Assembly (NCBI GenBank): GCA_039888615.1
Contig: JBDQQS010000014.1
Length of the DNA stretch: 64,000 nucleotides
Reading direction: 5' to 3' (one strand)
Source of the DNA: Flavimaribacter sp039888615
GTDB lineage: Bacteria > Pseudomonadota > Alphaproteobacteria > Rhizobiales > Rhizobiaceae
The notes below the pieces were generated by a model. It saw only the letters and a list, made by a program, of their open reading frames with translations, did not search any database and was not told the DNA's origin. Both the position numbers and the translations under genes were made by a program. This document shows, piece by piece, positions 49,364 through 58,054 of this stretch. Numbering within the stretch: position 1 is the first letter of the stretch; every line of letters starts with the position of its first letter.

Positions 49364-52063
49364 ATGCTGACGACAGCAACGCTGGCCTCCCCTGAAAGCC
49401 GCGCCGCAGCCACACCGATGATGGAGCAGTTCATCGAGATCAAGGCAGCCAATCAGGACTGTCTGCTGTTTTATCGCATGGGTGATTTTTACGAACTGTT
49501 CTTCGACGACGCCGTTCAGGCGGCGAAAACGCTCGGCATCACGCTGACCAAACGCGGCCAGCACCTGGGCAAGGACATTCCGATGTGCGGCGTGCCGGTG
49601 CACGCGGCCGACGACTATCTGCAGAAGCTGATCGCGCACGGCCACCGCGTCGCCGTGTGCGAGCAGACGGAAGACCCGGCGGAGGCCCGCAAGCGCGGCT
49701 CCAAATCGGTGGTGCGCCGGGACGTGGTGCGTCTCGTCACCCCCGGCACGCTGACCGAGGAAAAGCTGCTTTCGCCATCCGAATCGAATTTCCTGATGGC
49801 GCTCGCGCGCGTGAAAGGCATGGGCGACGAGGGCTACGCGCTCGCCTGGCTCGACATATCGACCGGCGCCTTCCGGCTGGTTGAAAGCGCAGCCAGAAGG
49901 CTACTCGCCGACATCATGCGTATAGATCCGAAGGAAATCATCGTCTCCGATCAGCTGTTCCACGACGACGCGCTGCGCCCGATCTTCGACACGCTCGGCC
50001 GGATCGTGACGCCGCAGCCGGCGGTGCTCTTCGACAGCGGCAGCGCGGAGGGCCGGATTTCGCGCTTTTACGGGGTGTCGACGCTGGACGGATTCGGAGC
50101 TTTCTCCCGCGCCGAACTGGCCGCGGCGGCGGCGGCGATCGCCTATATCGAAAAGACCCAGCTTTCCGAACGTCCGCCGCTGGCGCGCCCCGAACGCGAA
50201 ACCTCCGGCTCGACCCTGTTCATCGATCCGGCGACTCGCGGAAATCTTGAGCTCCTTCGAACTCTCTCGGGTCAACGCGACGGCAGCCTATTGAAGGCGC
50301 TTGACCGCACGGTCACCGGAGGCGGCAGCCGGCTTCTTGCCGAAAGACTGATGTCGCCGCTGCTCGATACGGACGCGATCAATCGCAGGCTCGAATCCGT
50401 TAGCTGGATGCTGGCGGAATCCGACCTCTCGGACGGCGCCCGCGAGGCGTTGAAATCGCTACCCGACATGCCGCGGGCTCTCTCGCGCCTCGCGCTCAAC
50501 CGCGGAGGACCGCGGGACATGGGATCGATCCGGCTGGCGATGGAATCGGCCTCAACGCTGCGCCAGCTATTCAGCGACAGCGCGGCGCCGGAAGAAATTG
50601 CAGAGGCGCTCGCGGCCATTGGCGGGCTGCCGCCGGAGCTTTGCGCGCTTCTCGACGCGGCACTCGACGACGAACTGCCGCTTTTGCGCCGGGACGGCGG
50701 TTTCGTGCGCTCGGGCTATCACGAAGAACTGGACGAGATGCGCGCGCTGCGAGATCAGTCGCGCAAGGTCATCGCCGGACTGCAGCAGAAATACGCCGAA
50801 GACACCGGCGTCAAATCGCTGAAGATAAAGCACAACAACGTGCTCGGCTATTTCATCGAGGTGACGGCCGGCAACGCAAGCGCCCTGACGGATGACGCCG
50901 CCAAGGCCACCTTCATCCATCGCCAGACGATGGCGAACGCGATGCGTTTCACCACGACCGAGCTCGCCGATCTCGAATCGCGCATCGCCAACGCCGCCGA
51001 CCGCGCGCTGACGATCGAAAACGAAATCTATGACAGGTTGTCGGCGGCAATCGTCGAGGCATCGGACCTGATCATCGCCGCAGCCCATGCGACGAGCGTC
51101 ATCGACGTTTCGGCGGCGCTCGCGGTTCTTGCCGAAGAGCAGGGTTATTGCCACCCTGTGGTCGACGATTCGGTCACGTTCTCGATCACCGCCGGACGCC
51201 ATCCGGTCGTCGAACAGGCGCTGCGCCGTCAGGCGGCCGATCCGTTCGTCGCCAATGATTGCGACCTGTCGCCCAGCGACGGACGCGACGAGGGCGCGAT
51301 CTGGCTCCTGACCGGACCGAATATGGGCGGCAAATCGACCTTTCTGAGACAGAATGCGCTGATTGCGATCATGGCGCAGATGGGATCGTTCGTTCCGGCT
51401 GGCGGCGCCCATATCGGCGTGGTTGACCGGTTGTTTTCTCGCGTTGGCGCCTCCGACGACCTGGCGCGCGGTCGTTCGACCTTCATGGTGGAGATGGTCG
51501 AAACGGCGGCGATTCTCAACCAGGCCGGCCCGCGCTCGCTGGTAATCCTCGACGAGATCGGCCGGGGCACGGCGACCTTCGACGGGCTGTCGATCGCCTG
51601 GGCGGCGATCGAGCATCTGCACGAGGTCAATCGTTGCCGCAGCCTGTTCGCCACGCATTTTCACGAATTGACGGCGTTGTCGGAGAAACTCGTGCGGCTG
51701 TTCAACGCGACGATGCGGGTCAAGGAATGGGAAGGCGACGTGATCTTTCTGCACGAGGTGGGGCCAGGCGCAGCCGATCGTTCCTACGGAATCCAGGTTG
51801 CGCGGCTTGCGGGTCTGCCAGCCTCCGTGGTGGAACGGGCGCGACAGGTGCTGAGCCAGCTCGAGGAGGGTGAACGCACCAATCCTGCTCACAAGCTGAT
51901 TGACGATCTGCCGTTGTTCGCCGCCGAAATTCGCCAGAACCCTGCGCAGAAAACCGAACCCTCGGCGGTCGAGGACGCGCTGGCGACCGTCAATCCGGAC
52001 GACATGACGCCGCGCGAAGCGCTCGAGTTTCTCTATGCGTTGAGAAGCAAGCTGGAGATCTGA
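49364..52063 (+). CDS. mutS: DNA mismatch repair protein MutS
   Basis: MutS recognises mismatches and starts repair. The 899-residue protein has the mismatch-binding FYRMGDFYELFFDDA segment (the GxFYE phenylalanine). It also has connector and lever domains, the ATPase loop TGPNMGGKST (about 649-658), the STFMVEM motif and DEIGRGTATFDG, and a C-terminal dimer region. The ATG at 49364 has AGGA upstream; the frame extends to 49253 without support. All catalytic parts appear intact, so the strain should be mismatch-repair proficient. Confidence 0.96.
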   Translation: MLTTATLASPESRAAATPMMEQFIEIKAANQDCLLFYRMGDFYELFFDDAVQAAKTLGITLTKRGQHLGKDIPMCGVPVHAADDYLQKLIAHGHRVAVCEQTEDPAEARKRGSKSVVRRDVVRLVTPGTLTEEKLLSPSESNFLMALARVKGMGDEGYALAWLDISTGAFRLVESAARRLLADIMRIDPKEIIVSDQLFHDDALRPIFDTLGRIVTPQPAVLFDSGSAEGRISRFYGVSTLDGFGAFSRAELAAAAAAIAYIEKTQLSERPPLARPERETSGSTLFIDPATRGNLELLRTLSGQRDGSLLKALDRTVTGGGSRLLAERLMSPLLDTDAINRRLESVSWMLAESDLSDGAREALKSLPDMPRALSRLALNRGGPRDMGSIRLAMESASTLRQLFSDSAAPEEIAEALAAIGGLPPELCALLDAALDDELPLLRRDGGFVRSGYHEELDEMRALRDQSRKVIAGLQQKYAEDTGVKSLKIKHNNVLGYFIEVTAGNASALTDDAAKATFIHRQTMANAMRFTTTELADLESRIANAADRALTIENEIYDRLSAAIVEASDLIIAAAHATSVIDVSAALAVLAEEQGYCHPVVDDSVTFSITAGRHPVVEQALRRQAADPFVANDCDLSPSDGRDEGAIWLLTGPNMGGKSTFLRQNALIAIMAQMGSFVPAGGAHIGVVDRLFSRVGASDDLARGRSTFMVEMVETAAILNQAGPRSLVILDEIGRGTATFDGLSIAWAAIEHLHEVNRCRSLFATHFHELTALSEKLVRLFNATMRVKEWEGDVIFLHEVGPGAADRSYGIQVARLAGLPASVVERARQVLSQLEEGERTNPAHKLIDDLPLFAAEIRQNPAQKTEPSAVEDALATVNPDDMTPREALEFLYALRSKLEI

Positions 52064-52075
52064 TTCCGGTCGTTT

Positions 52076-52966
52076 CTACTGATGATTTTTTGAAGCGGCG
52101 AAACCGGGCGACTCAAGCTGGATCGTTGCATGGGCGAGGCCGAAAGTATCTGCGAGCGCCTTTTGCAACGCGGCGAGCACATCATCGCGATCGACGTCGT
52201 CGCTGACGGTTGCGTGCAGGGTGACCACTGGCTTGTCGCTGGTCAGCGACCAGACATGAACGTGGTAGATGTCTTCGACCCCCGGCGTCATCGCTACGAG
52301 TTTTTCCGCAATGTCGCCGACATCCATGTCCTCGGGCGTTCCTTCGAGCAGGATGTGGGATGATTTCCGCACGATCGTGTACGCCGCGCGCAGGACCAGA
52401 ACGGCCACGAAAACCGACAGGATCGGATCGATCGGCGTCCAGCCCGTCCACATGATGACGAGGGCTGCGACGATTGCCGCGATCGAGCCCAGCATGTCGC
52501 CCATGACATGAAGGGCGGCGCCGCGCATGTTCAGGTTTTCCGATGACCGGTCACGCAGGATCAGGAAGGAAATGATGTTCACCACAAGGCCGACAGCAGC
52601 GATGATCAGCATCGGGCCGGCGAGCACGTGATCCGGTTCGCGGATGCGGCCGACAGCCTCCCAGGTGATCCAGATGGCGATGAGGAACAGACCGATGCCG
52701 TTGACGAAAGCGGCGAGCACCTGGAATCGCGCATAACCATAAGAACGCATCCGGTCGGGATGACGGTCTGAGACGAGAAACGCGATCCAAGCGAGGATCA
52801 GCGACACGCAGTCGGTAAGCATGTGACCGGCGTCCGCGATCAGCGCCAGAGAACCGGCATAAACGCCGCCCGCGGCTTCGACGACCATGAACGTGACGGT
52901 GAGCAGGAGCGCCCATAAAACCCGCTTTCGGTTCGCGGTGTTTTCGTGATCGTGATCATGATCCAT
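52076..52966 (-). CDS. Cation diffusion facilitator (zinc/cobalt exporter type)
   Basis: This 296-residue inner-membrane metal/proton antiporter starts with a histidine- and aspartate-rich metal-binding tail (MDHDHDHENT). The transport site is LIADAGHMLTDCVSL (D45? H48, D52) and the second half HVMGDMLGSIAAI has its HxxxD pair. A C-terminal cytosolic domain (VEDIYHVHVWSLTSDKPVVTLHATVS) follows six membrane helices. The substrate is probably zinc, cobalt or cadmium. It converges on mutS with a 12-base gap. Confidence 0.92.
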   Translation of the reverse strand: MDHDHDHENTANRKRVLWALLLTVTFMVVEAAGGVYAGSLALIADAGHMLTDCVSLILAWIAFLVSDRHPDRMRSYGYARFQVLAAFVNGIGLFLIAIWITWEAVGRIREPDHVLAGPMLIIAAVGLVVNIISFLILRDRSSENLNMRGAALHVMGDMLGSIAAIVAALVIMWTGWTPIDPILSVFVAVLVLRAAYTIVRKSSHILLEGTPEDMDVGDIAEKLVAMTPGVEDIYHVHVWSLTSDKPVVTLHATVSDDVDRDDVLAALQKALADTFGLAHATIQLESPGFAASKNHQ

Positions 52967-52998
52967 GGCGGCGTCGCCTCTCGTTCACCCGCAACGGT

Positions 52999-53544
52999 TT
53001 ACTTGAAGGCCTCGCCCGGGTAGGCGCCCCAGATCTGATCCTGTGCGATCCAGCCTTCCGCCTGCTGGATCTCCGCCCGGCACCAGTCTCCATTGCATTC
53101 GTCGATCGCGACGACGACGCCCGGCTCGAGCCGGGCGACGAGACCGGCGCCGCGTCGCGGCTCGGCGTGCATCTCGACGAAAACATCCTTGGCGCCACGC
53201 TTCCAAGGCGCCACCGCCGCCGTGCGTTCGCCCGACAAAAGCGACTTGTGTATCCAGCCTTCCGTGCCGTCCTCGTCGCGTACGCGGCGCCAGTGATCAT
53301 ATTCCTGGATGATCTCCATCGGCACTCCGGATCGTGTATAGAGCCAGGAGACCGCATAATCGGTGCTCGGCCCGACCCGAAGATTGACGCGGGACGCTTT
53401 CAGGCTGACAAAACGCGGGAGCGGCAGACCGCTTGCGCCCTTTGCCGCGCCTTGCGCCTGCGCCTCAGGTACGGGACCAGCGCAGAAGATAGCGGCCAAC
53501 AGGGCGGCGCCCAGCGCCGAAGTGATGATGGTGCGTACGCTCAT
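52999..53544 (-). CDS. Exported SH3-domain protein
   Basis: This 181-residue protein has a signal peptide (MSVRTIITSALGAALLAAIFCAGPVPEAQAQ, cut near residue 31) and two bacterial SH3-like repeats. The first contains VNLRVGPSTDYAVSWLYTRSGVPMEIIQEYDHWRRVRDEDGTEGWIHKSLL. The second is in ARLEPGVVVAIDECNGDWCRAEIQQAEGWIAQDQIWG. GGAGG is 5 bases before the ATG at 53544. The family probably binds peptidoglycan or periplasmic partners. It stands next to the CDF gene and divergent from the hydroxyacid dehydrogenase. Confidence 0.86.
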   Translation of the reverse strand: MSVRTIITSALGAALLAAIFCAGPVPEAQAQGAAKGASGLPLPRFVSLKASRVNLRVGPSTDYAVSWLYTRSGVPMEIIQEYDHWRRVRDEDGTEGWIHKSLLSGERTAAVAPWKRGAKDVFVEMHAEPRRGAGLVARLEPGVVVAIDECNGDWCRAEIQQAEGWIAQDQIWGAYPGEAFK

Positions 53545-53737
53545 ACAAACCTCCATCCGAATTGCTGCAGAACGGCGCGGGCTCGCAAAGCAGCGAATTT
53601 CAGCCGGACCGGACGCGAGTTTTATTTGTCTTGGCGCGATCGTCTGGTAGAAAGTTGCTGTATCGTGGCCCACGATCAATTTTCGAGTTTTATTGCATCT
53701 TGGTTAAAGAGCTCTCAACAAGGAGCCGATTGAGGAA

Positions 53738-54736
53738 ATGCCGAACAAAAAAAGACCGAAAGTCTACGTGACCCGGAAACTGCCGGAGCCGGTAGAGACC
53801 CGGATGCGGGAACTGTTCGACACCGAACTGAATATCGACGATACGCCGCGCACCCAGCACGAACTGGTCGCGGCGATGCAGACGATGGACGTGCTGGTGC
53901 CGACGGTGACCGACAGGATCGACGCCGCGATGATCGCGCAGGCCGGTCCGAACCTGAAGCTGATTGCGAATTTCGGCAACGGCACGGACAACATCGACGT
54001 GATCGCCGCCGCCGACAAGGGCATCGCCGTCACCAACACGCCGAACGTGCTGAGCGAAGACACGGCCGACATGACGATGGCGCTTATACTGGCTGTTCCG
54101 CGCCGACTGACGGAGGGCGCGCGCATCCTGGCCGAGAGCGGCCAGTGGAGCGGCTGGTCGCCCACCTGGATGCTTGGGCGGCGCATATGGGGCAAGCGGC
54201 TCGGCATTATAGGCATGGGGCGCATTGGCGCAGCAGTCGCGCGACGGGCCAAGGCCTTCGGGCTTTCGATTCATTACCACAATCGAAACCGGGTGCACCC
54301 CGGCACGGAAGAGGAACTGGAAGCGACCTACTGGGACAGCCTCGACCAGATGCTGGCGCGCGTCGACATCGTATCGGTCAACTGCCCCTCGACCCCGGCG
54401 ACATTTCACCTGCTTTCGGCGCGGCGTCTCGACCTGCTCAGAAGCGAAGCCTACATCGTCAACACCGCCCGCGGCGGCATTATCGACGAGGCGGCGCTGA
54501 TCAAGAACCTGCAGGCCGGCAAGATCGCCGGCGCCGGTCTCGATGTGTTCGAGCATGAACCGGCGGTCAATCCGAAGTTCATCCGGCTTGCCGAGGAAGG
54601 CAAGGTCGTGATGCTTCCGCATATGGGTTCGGCGACAATCGAAGGCCGCATCGACATGGGCGAGAAGGTGATTATCAATATCCGCACTGTGTTCGACGGC
54701 CACAGGCCACCCGACCGGGTGCTTCCCGGTATTTGA
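53738..54736 (+). CDS. D-2-hydroxyacid dehydrogenase (glyoxylate/hydroxypyruvate reductase-like)
   Basis: This 332-residue NAD(P)-dependent enzyme has the catalytic domain start KKRPKVYVTRKLPEPVETRM and the Rossmann loop GIIGMGRIGAAVARRAKAFG (about 154-173). The active-site arginine is in IVNTARGGIIDE, the glutamate in DVFEHEP and the histidine in MLPHMGSATIE. Members reduce glyoxylate or hydroxypyruvate, or oxidise D-glycerate; which of these is not clear. The ATG at 53738 lies just after a GAGGAA. It converges on the MoeB-like gene. Confidence 0.9.
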   Translation: MPNKKRPKVYVTRKLPEPVETRMRELFDTELNIDDTPRTQHELVAAMQTMDVLVPTVTDRIDAAMIAQAGPNLKLIANFGNGTDNIDVIAAADKGIAVTNTPNVLSEDTADMTMALILAVPRRLTEGARILAESGQWSGWSPTWMLGRRIWGKRLGIIGMGRIGAAVARRAKAFGLSIHYHNRNRVHPGTEEELEATYWDSLDQMLARVDIVSVNCPSTPATFHLLSARRLDLLRSEAYIVNTARGGIIDEAALIKNLQAGKIAGAGLDVFEHEPAVNPKFIRLAEEGKVVMLPHMGSATIEGRIDMGEKVIINIRTVFDGHRPPDRVLPGI

Positions 54737-54742
54737 AGGAAA

Positions 54743-55489
54743 TCAGGCGCTGTAGCTGATGGTCTCAAACCGCGCCGCAAGTCCGTCATAAAGCAAAAGC
54801 CTGCCCACCAGCGGCTCGCCCGCGCCGGTTATCAGCTTGATCACTTCCATCGCCTGGAGGGTTCCGATAACGCCAGTCAGCGCGCCGACAATGCCGGCTT
54901 CGGCGCAGGTGGGAACCGCGCCGGGCGGCGGCGCTTCGGGAAACAGATCGCGCCAGGAGGGATTGGGATTGCCAGCGCTGTCCTTCTCGAAGGGTTTGAG
55001 CACTGTCACTGATCCGTCGAAGCGGCCGACGGCGGCCGTCACCAGCGGTTTGCAAGCGGCGGCGCAGATATCGGCGACCAGATAACGGGTTTCGAAATTG
55101 TCAGACCCATCAACGACGATGTCGTAGCCGTCGACGATATCGCGGGCGTTTGCGTCGACCAGCCGAACCACATGACCCTCCACCGTGACATGGGGGTTGA
55201 TCTGCTCCAGCGCACGCGCGGCGCTTTCCGCCTTGGACCAGCCGACCCGGCCGGTGTCGTGGATGATCTGTCGCTGGAGATTGGAGAGCGACACCGCGTC
55301 GTCATCGACAATGCCAAGCGTTCCGACGCCCGCGGCTGCGAGATATTGCAGCACTGGCGAACCCAGCCCGCCTGCGCCGACGACCAGAACGCGGGCGGCC
55401 TTCAGGCGCTGCTGGCCAGGGCCGCCAACCTCTGGCAGAACGATGTGGCGTGCGTAGCGCTCCAGTTCGGAATGCGAAAGGGTGGTCAT
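54743..55489 (-). CDS. MoeB/ThiF-type adenylyltransferase
   Basis: This 248-residue E1-like enzyme adenylates the C-terminus of a ubiquitin-like sulfur carrier such as MoaD or ThiS. The ATP site VVGAGGLGSPVLQYLA (37-52) and the catalytic region DGSDNFETRYL and TCAEAGIVGALTG are present. Unlike E. coli MoeB, the CxxC pairs that bind structural zinc are absent; the site equivalent to YRCLFPE reads WRDLFPE. It may be a zinc-free subtype. The gene follows recF by 12 bases on the same strand. Confidence 0.85.
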   Translation of the reverse strand: MTTLSHSELERYARHIVLPEVGGPGQQRLKAARVLVVGAGGLGSPVLQYLAAAGVGTLGIVDDDAVSLSNLQRQIIHDTGRVGWSKAESAARALEQINPHVTVEGHVVRLVDANARDIVDGYDIVVDGSDNFETRYLVADICAAACKPLVTAAVGRFDGSVTVLKPFEKDSAGNPNPSWRDLFPEAPPPGAVPTCAEAGIVGALTGVIGTLQAMEVIKLITGAGEPLVGRLLLYDGLAARFETISYSA

Positions 55490-55501
55490 TGGTCAGTCCT
55501 G

Positions 55502-56638
55502 TCAGTCTTCGGCTGGCCGAACGGCGCCTTCCGCCACATGAAAGCAGCGCGCCCGTTCGCCAAGCGCGGCGAACATGCCACGATCGGTTCCGGTCATAAA
55601 GGCCTGGCCTCCGAGATCCTCGATCAGATCAAAAAGGGCAGCGCGGCGTCCGGCGTCGAGATGCGCCGCGATTTCGTCGAGCAGCATGACGGGCGGATGA
55701 CCGCAGGTCTGCGCCGTCAGCCGCGCATGGGCAAGTACAAGTCCGATCAGCAGCGCCTTCTGCTCGCCGGTCGAACAACGCGCCGCATCCATGTTCTTCG
55801 CAAGATGCCGGACAAGGAGATCGGAACGATGCGGACCGACCAGCGTGCGGCCGGCTGCGCCGTCGCGATAGCGCGACTGCGAAAGTTGACGCGCGAATTC
55901 GTCCTCAATCTCCGCCGCCGAGGCCGATCCGATCTCGTCGATAAAATCGGTCAGCTGCAGTCGCGCCTTCGGAAAGGGGCTTTCCTGCTGGCCGGAATCG
56001 ATCAATCCGGACAGCATCGTCACCATTTCGCGCCGGGCGATCGCGATCGCCGTGCCGAACTCGGCCATCTGCGCCTCGATTGCGGAGAGCCATGACGGGT
56101 CGGAGCCGCCTTCCGAAAGCAAGCGGTTACGGCTGCGCATGGCGCGTTCGTAATCGAGTGTCCGGCGCGCATGCTGCGGATCGATCGACAGGACCTGGCG
56201 GTCAAGAAAACGGCGCCGGTCTCCCTTCGATCCGCTAAAGAGACCGTCCATAGCCGGCGTCAGCCAGACAAGCCGCAAATGGTCGAGCAGTTCGTCCGCG
56301 CCGCCTGCATTGGTGCGGTTGATGCGAATTCTGCGGCTCTGCCCCTGACTCTCCGATCCGGCGGAGGTTCCAATCGTCACCTCGCCTTCCATACCGTCGA
56401 GTTCGGCGAAGACGGAAAAGCCGTCGGGCGCGCCTTCACGGACCATCTCCGCATACACCCCGCGCCGCAGACCGCGTCCGGGCGACAGCAGCGAGACGGC
56501 TTCCATGAGATTGGTCTTGCCGGCCCCGTTTTCGCCTGTCAGCACGACATGGCGCCGATCCAGCGCAAGCGACAAAGAGTGATAGTTTCTGAAATCCGCA
56601 AGTTTGAGCGCGCTCAGATTAACCCTGCGGTCGTTCAC
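55502..56638 (-). CDS. recF: DNA replication and repair protein RecF
   Basis: RecF loads RecO/RecR at gaps and supports fork restart. The 378-residue SMC-like ATPase has Walker A GENGAGKTN (35-43), LKLADFRNYHSLSL at the start, the DRQVLSIDPQHARRTLDYERAMRSRNRLL helix, and the C-terminal STGEQKALLIGLVLAHARL signature with VMLLDEIAAHLD as Walker B. It is 22 bases downstream of dnaN, as is common near replication genes. Confidence 0.95.
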   Translation of the reverse strand: MNDRRVNLSALKLADFRNYHSLSLALDRRHVVLTGENGAGKTNLMEAVSLLSPGRGLRRGVYAEMVREGAPDGFSVFAELDGMEGEVTIGTSAGSESQGQSRRIRINRTNAGGADELLDHLRLVWLTPAMDGLFSGSKGDRRRFLDRQVLSIDPQHARRTLDYERAMRSRNRLLSEGGSDPSWLSAIEAQMAEFGTAIAIARREMVTMLSGLIDSGQQESPFPKARLQLTDFIDEIGSASAAEIEDEFARQLSQSRYRDGAAGRTLVGPHRSDLLVRHLAKNMDAARCSTGEQKALLIGLVLAHARLTAQTCGHPPVMLLDEIAAHLDAGRRAALFDLIEDLGGQAFMTGTDRGMFAALGERARCFHVAEGAVRPAED

Positions 56639-56660
56639 GGTCTGGCCCGCCGTCCGGTCC

Positions 56661-57779
56661 TCACACCCGCATCGGCATCAGAACATAAACCGTTTGCTCG
56701 TCGCCGGTTTCGCGCACCAGCGTCGGCGAGCCGGGATCGGCGAACATAAAGACGGCCTCCGTCCCGCTGAACTGGGCGGTGATGTCAAGCAGGTATCGGG
56801 CGTTGAAGCCGATCTCGAGAGTGTCGCTGTCATACCCGACAGCCAGCTCTTCGGTGGCGCTGCCCGAATCCGGATTGTTAACGGTCAGGGTCAACAGGCT
56901 GTCGGACAGGCTCAGCTTGACGGCCCGGCCGCGTTCTGACGAGATCGTCGATACGCGATCGACCGCCGCCGTGAAGGACGCGCAATCGATCTTCAGCTCC
57001 TTGTCATTGCCGGACGGGATGACGCGCTGGTAATCGGGAAACGTGCCGTCGATCAGCTTCGACGTCAAAAGCACGCCGCCAATGGTGAAGCGGATCTTGG
57101 CGTCGGACAATTCCACCGTTATGGAAACGTCCGGATCGTCGACCAGCTTTTGCAATTCGCCAACCGTCTTTCGCGGCACGATGATGCCCGGCATGCCTTC
57201 CGATCCGGAAGGCGCGTCGACGTCTGCACGGGCGAGACGGTGTCCGTCGGTGGCGACAGCCCTGAGCTTGAGCGCGCCGTCCTCCTCGATCGTGTGCAGG
57301 AATATGCCGTTGAGGTAGTAGCGTGTCTCCTCTGTGGAGATCGCGAATTGCGTGCGGTCGATCAGCGTCTTCAGCTCGGTCGACGGGATGCGGAACGTGT
57401 TGGAGAACTCGCCCGCCGTCAGATCCGGGAAGTCGGATTCCGGCAGGCATTGCAATGTGAAACGCGAGCGGCCCGACGTAACCGACATGGAATTGCCGCC
57501 CGGCTCGACGCTCAGCTGAACTTCGGAGCCGTCCGACAGTTTGCGAACGATGTCGTAGAGCAAATGCGCCGGAACCGTGGTTGAACCGGACTGCTCGACA
57601 CTGGCCGCCGTCGCTTCCGTAATCTCCAGATCGAGATCCGTCGCCTTGAGCTCAAGCGTCACGCCATCGGCTTTCAGAAGCACGTTTGACAGGATCGGGA
57701 TCGTGTTGCGCCGCTCGACGACACGATGCACGTGGTTGAGTGACTTCAGGAGATTTGAACGCTCGATCGTTACACGCAT
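56661..57779 (-). CDS. dnaN: DNA polymerase III beta subunit (sliding clamp)
   Basis: DnaN is the ring-shaped sliding clamp that holds polymerase III on DNA. The 372-residue protein has three clamp domains: MRVTIERSNLLKSLNHVHRVVERRNTIPILSNVLL, the middle region around FRIPSTELKTLIDRTQFAIS, and the C-terminal YLLDITAQFSGTEAVFMFADPGSPTLVRETGDEQTVYVLMPMRV. The conserved C-terminal MPMR(V/L) of the protein-binding pocket is present. It is in the same direction as dnaA, 275 bases downstream. Confidence 0.97.
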   Translation of the reverse strand: MRVTIERSNLLKSLNHVHRVVERRNTIPILSNVLLKADGVTLELKATDLDLEITEATAASVEQSGSTTVPAHLLYDIVRKLSDGSEVQLSVEPGGNSMSVTSGRSRFTLQCLPESDFPDLTAGEFSNTFRIPSTELKTLIDRTQFAISTEETRYYLNGIFLHTIEEDGALKLRAVATDGHRLARADVDAPSGSEGMPGIIVPRKTVGELQKLVDDPDVSITVELSDAKIRFTIGGVLLTSKLIDGTFPDYQRVIPSGNDKELKIDCASFTAAVDRVSTISSERGRAVKLSLSDSLLTLTVNNPDSGSATEELAVGYDSDTLEIGFNARYLLDITAQFSGTEAVFMFADPGSPTLVRETGDEQTVYVLMPMRV

Positions 57780-57994
57780 GGCAGCTTTACCGTTATCTTA
57801 ATTCTGTCCTGGTCGGCGGAGTCAGGAACTGTGGACCTGAAATCGAACACACGCTACGCCTGCAGACAAGCGCATGGTGAGACGGGACCAGCAAAATGGC
57901 AGATTTGCCCACCAATAGGCAAGTGCGTTGCGGTTCAGCGCGGTGCAGAAACGGATATTTCCCGGGAATTTGTTCAGCGGCGGCGATCGAATAG

Positions 57995-58037
57995 CGGCGT
58001 ATGACGCCGATGACCCGCCCCTCGCAGGGGCGGGGTC
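57995..58037 (-). terminator. Tandem strong hairpins after dnaA
   Basis: GACCCGCCCCT and AGGGGCGGGGTC (58012-58037) make an 11-bp stem with one bulged base around CGC. Just beyond it, GGCGT-ATG-ACGCC (about 57996-58008) forms a second hairpin. They lie 18-60 bases after the dnaA stop. There is no T-tract, so this may slow or protect the 3' end rather than terminate by itself. Confidence 0.5.
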
Positions 58038-58054
58038 GCTTTGCGCGTCCGAAT

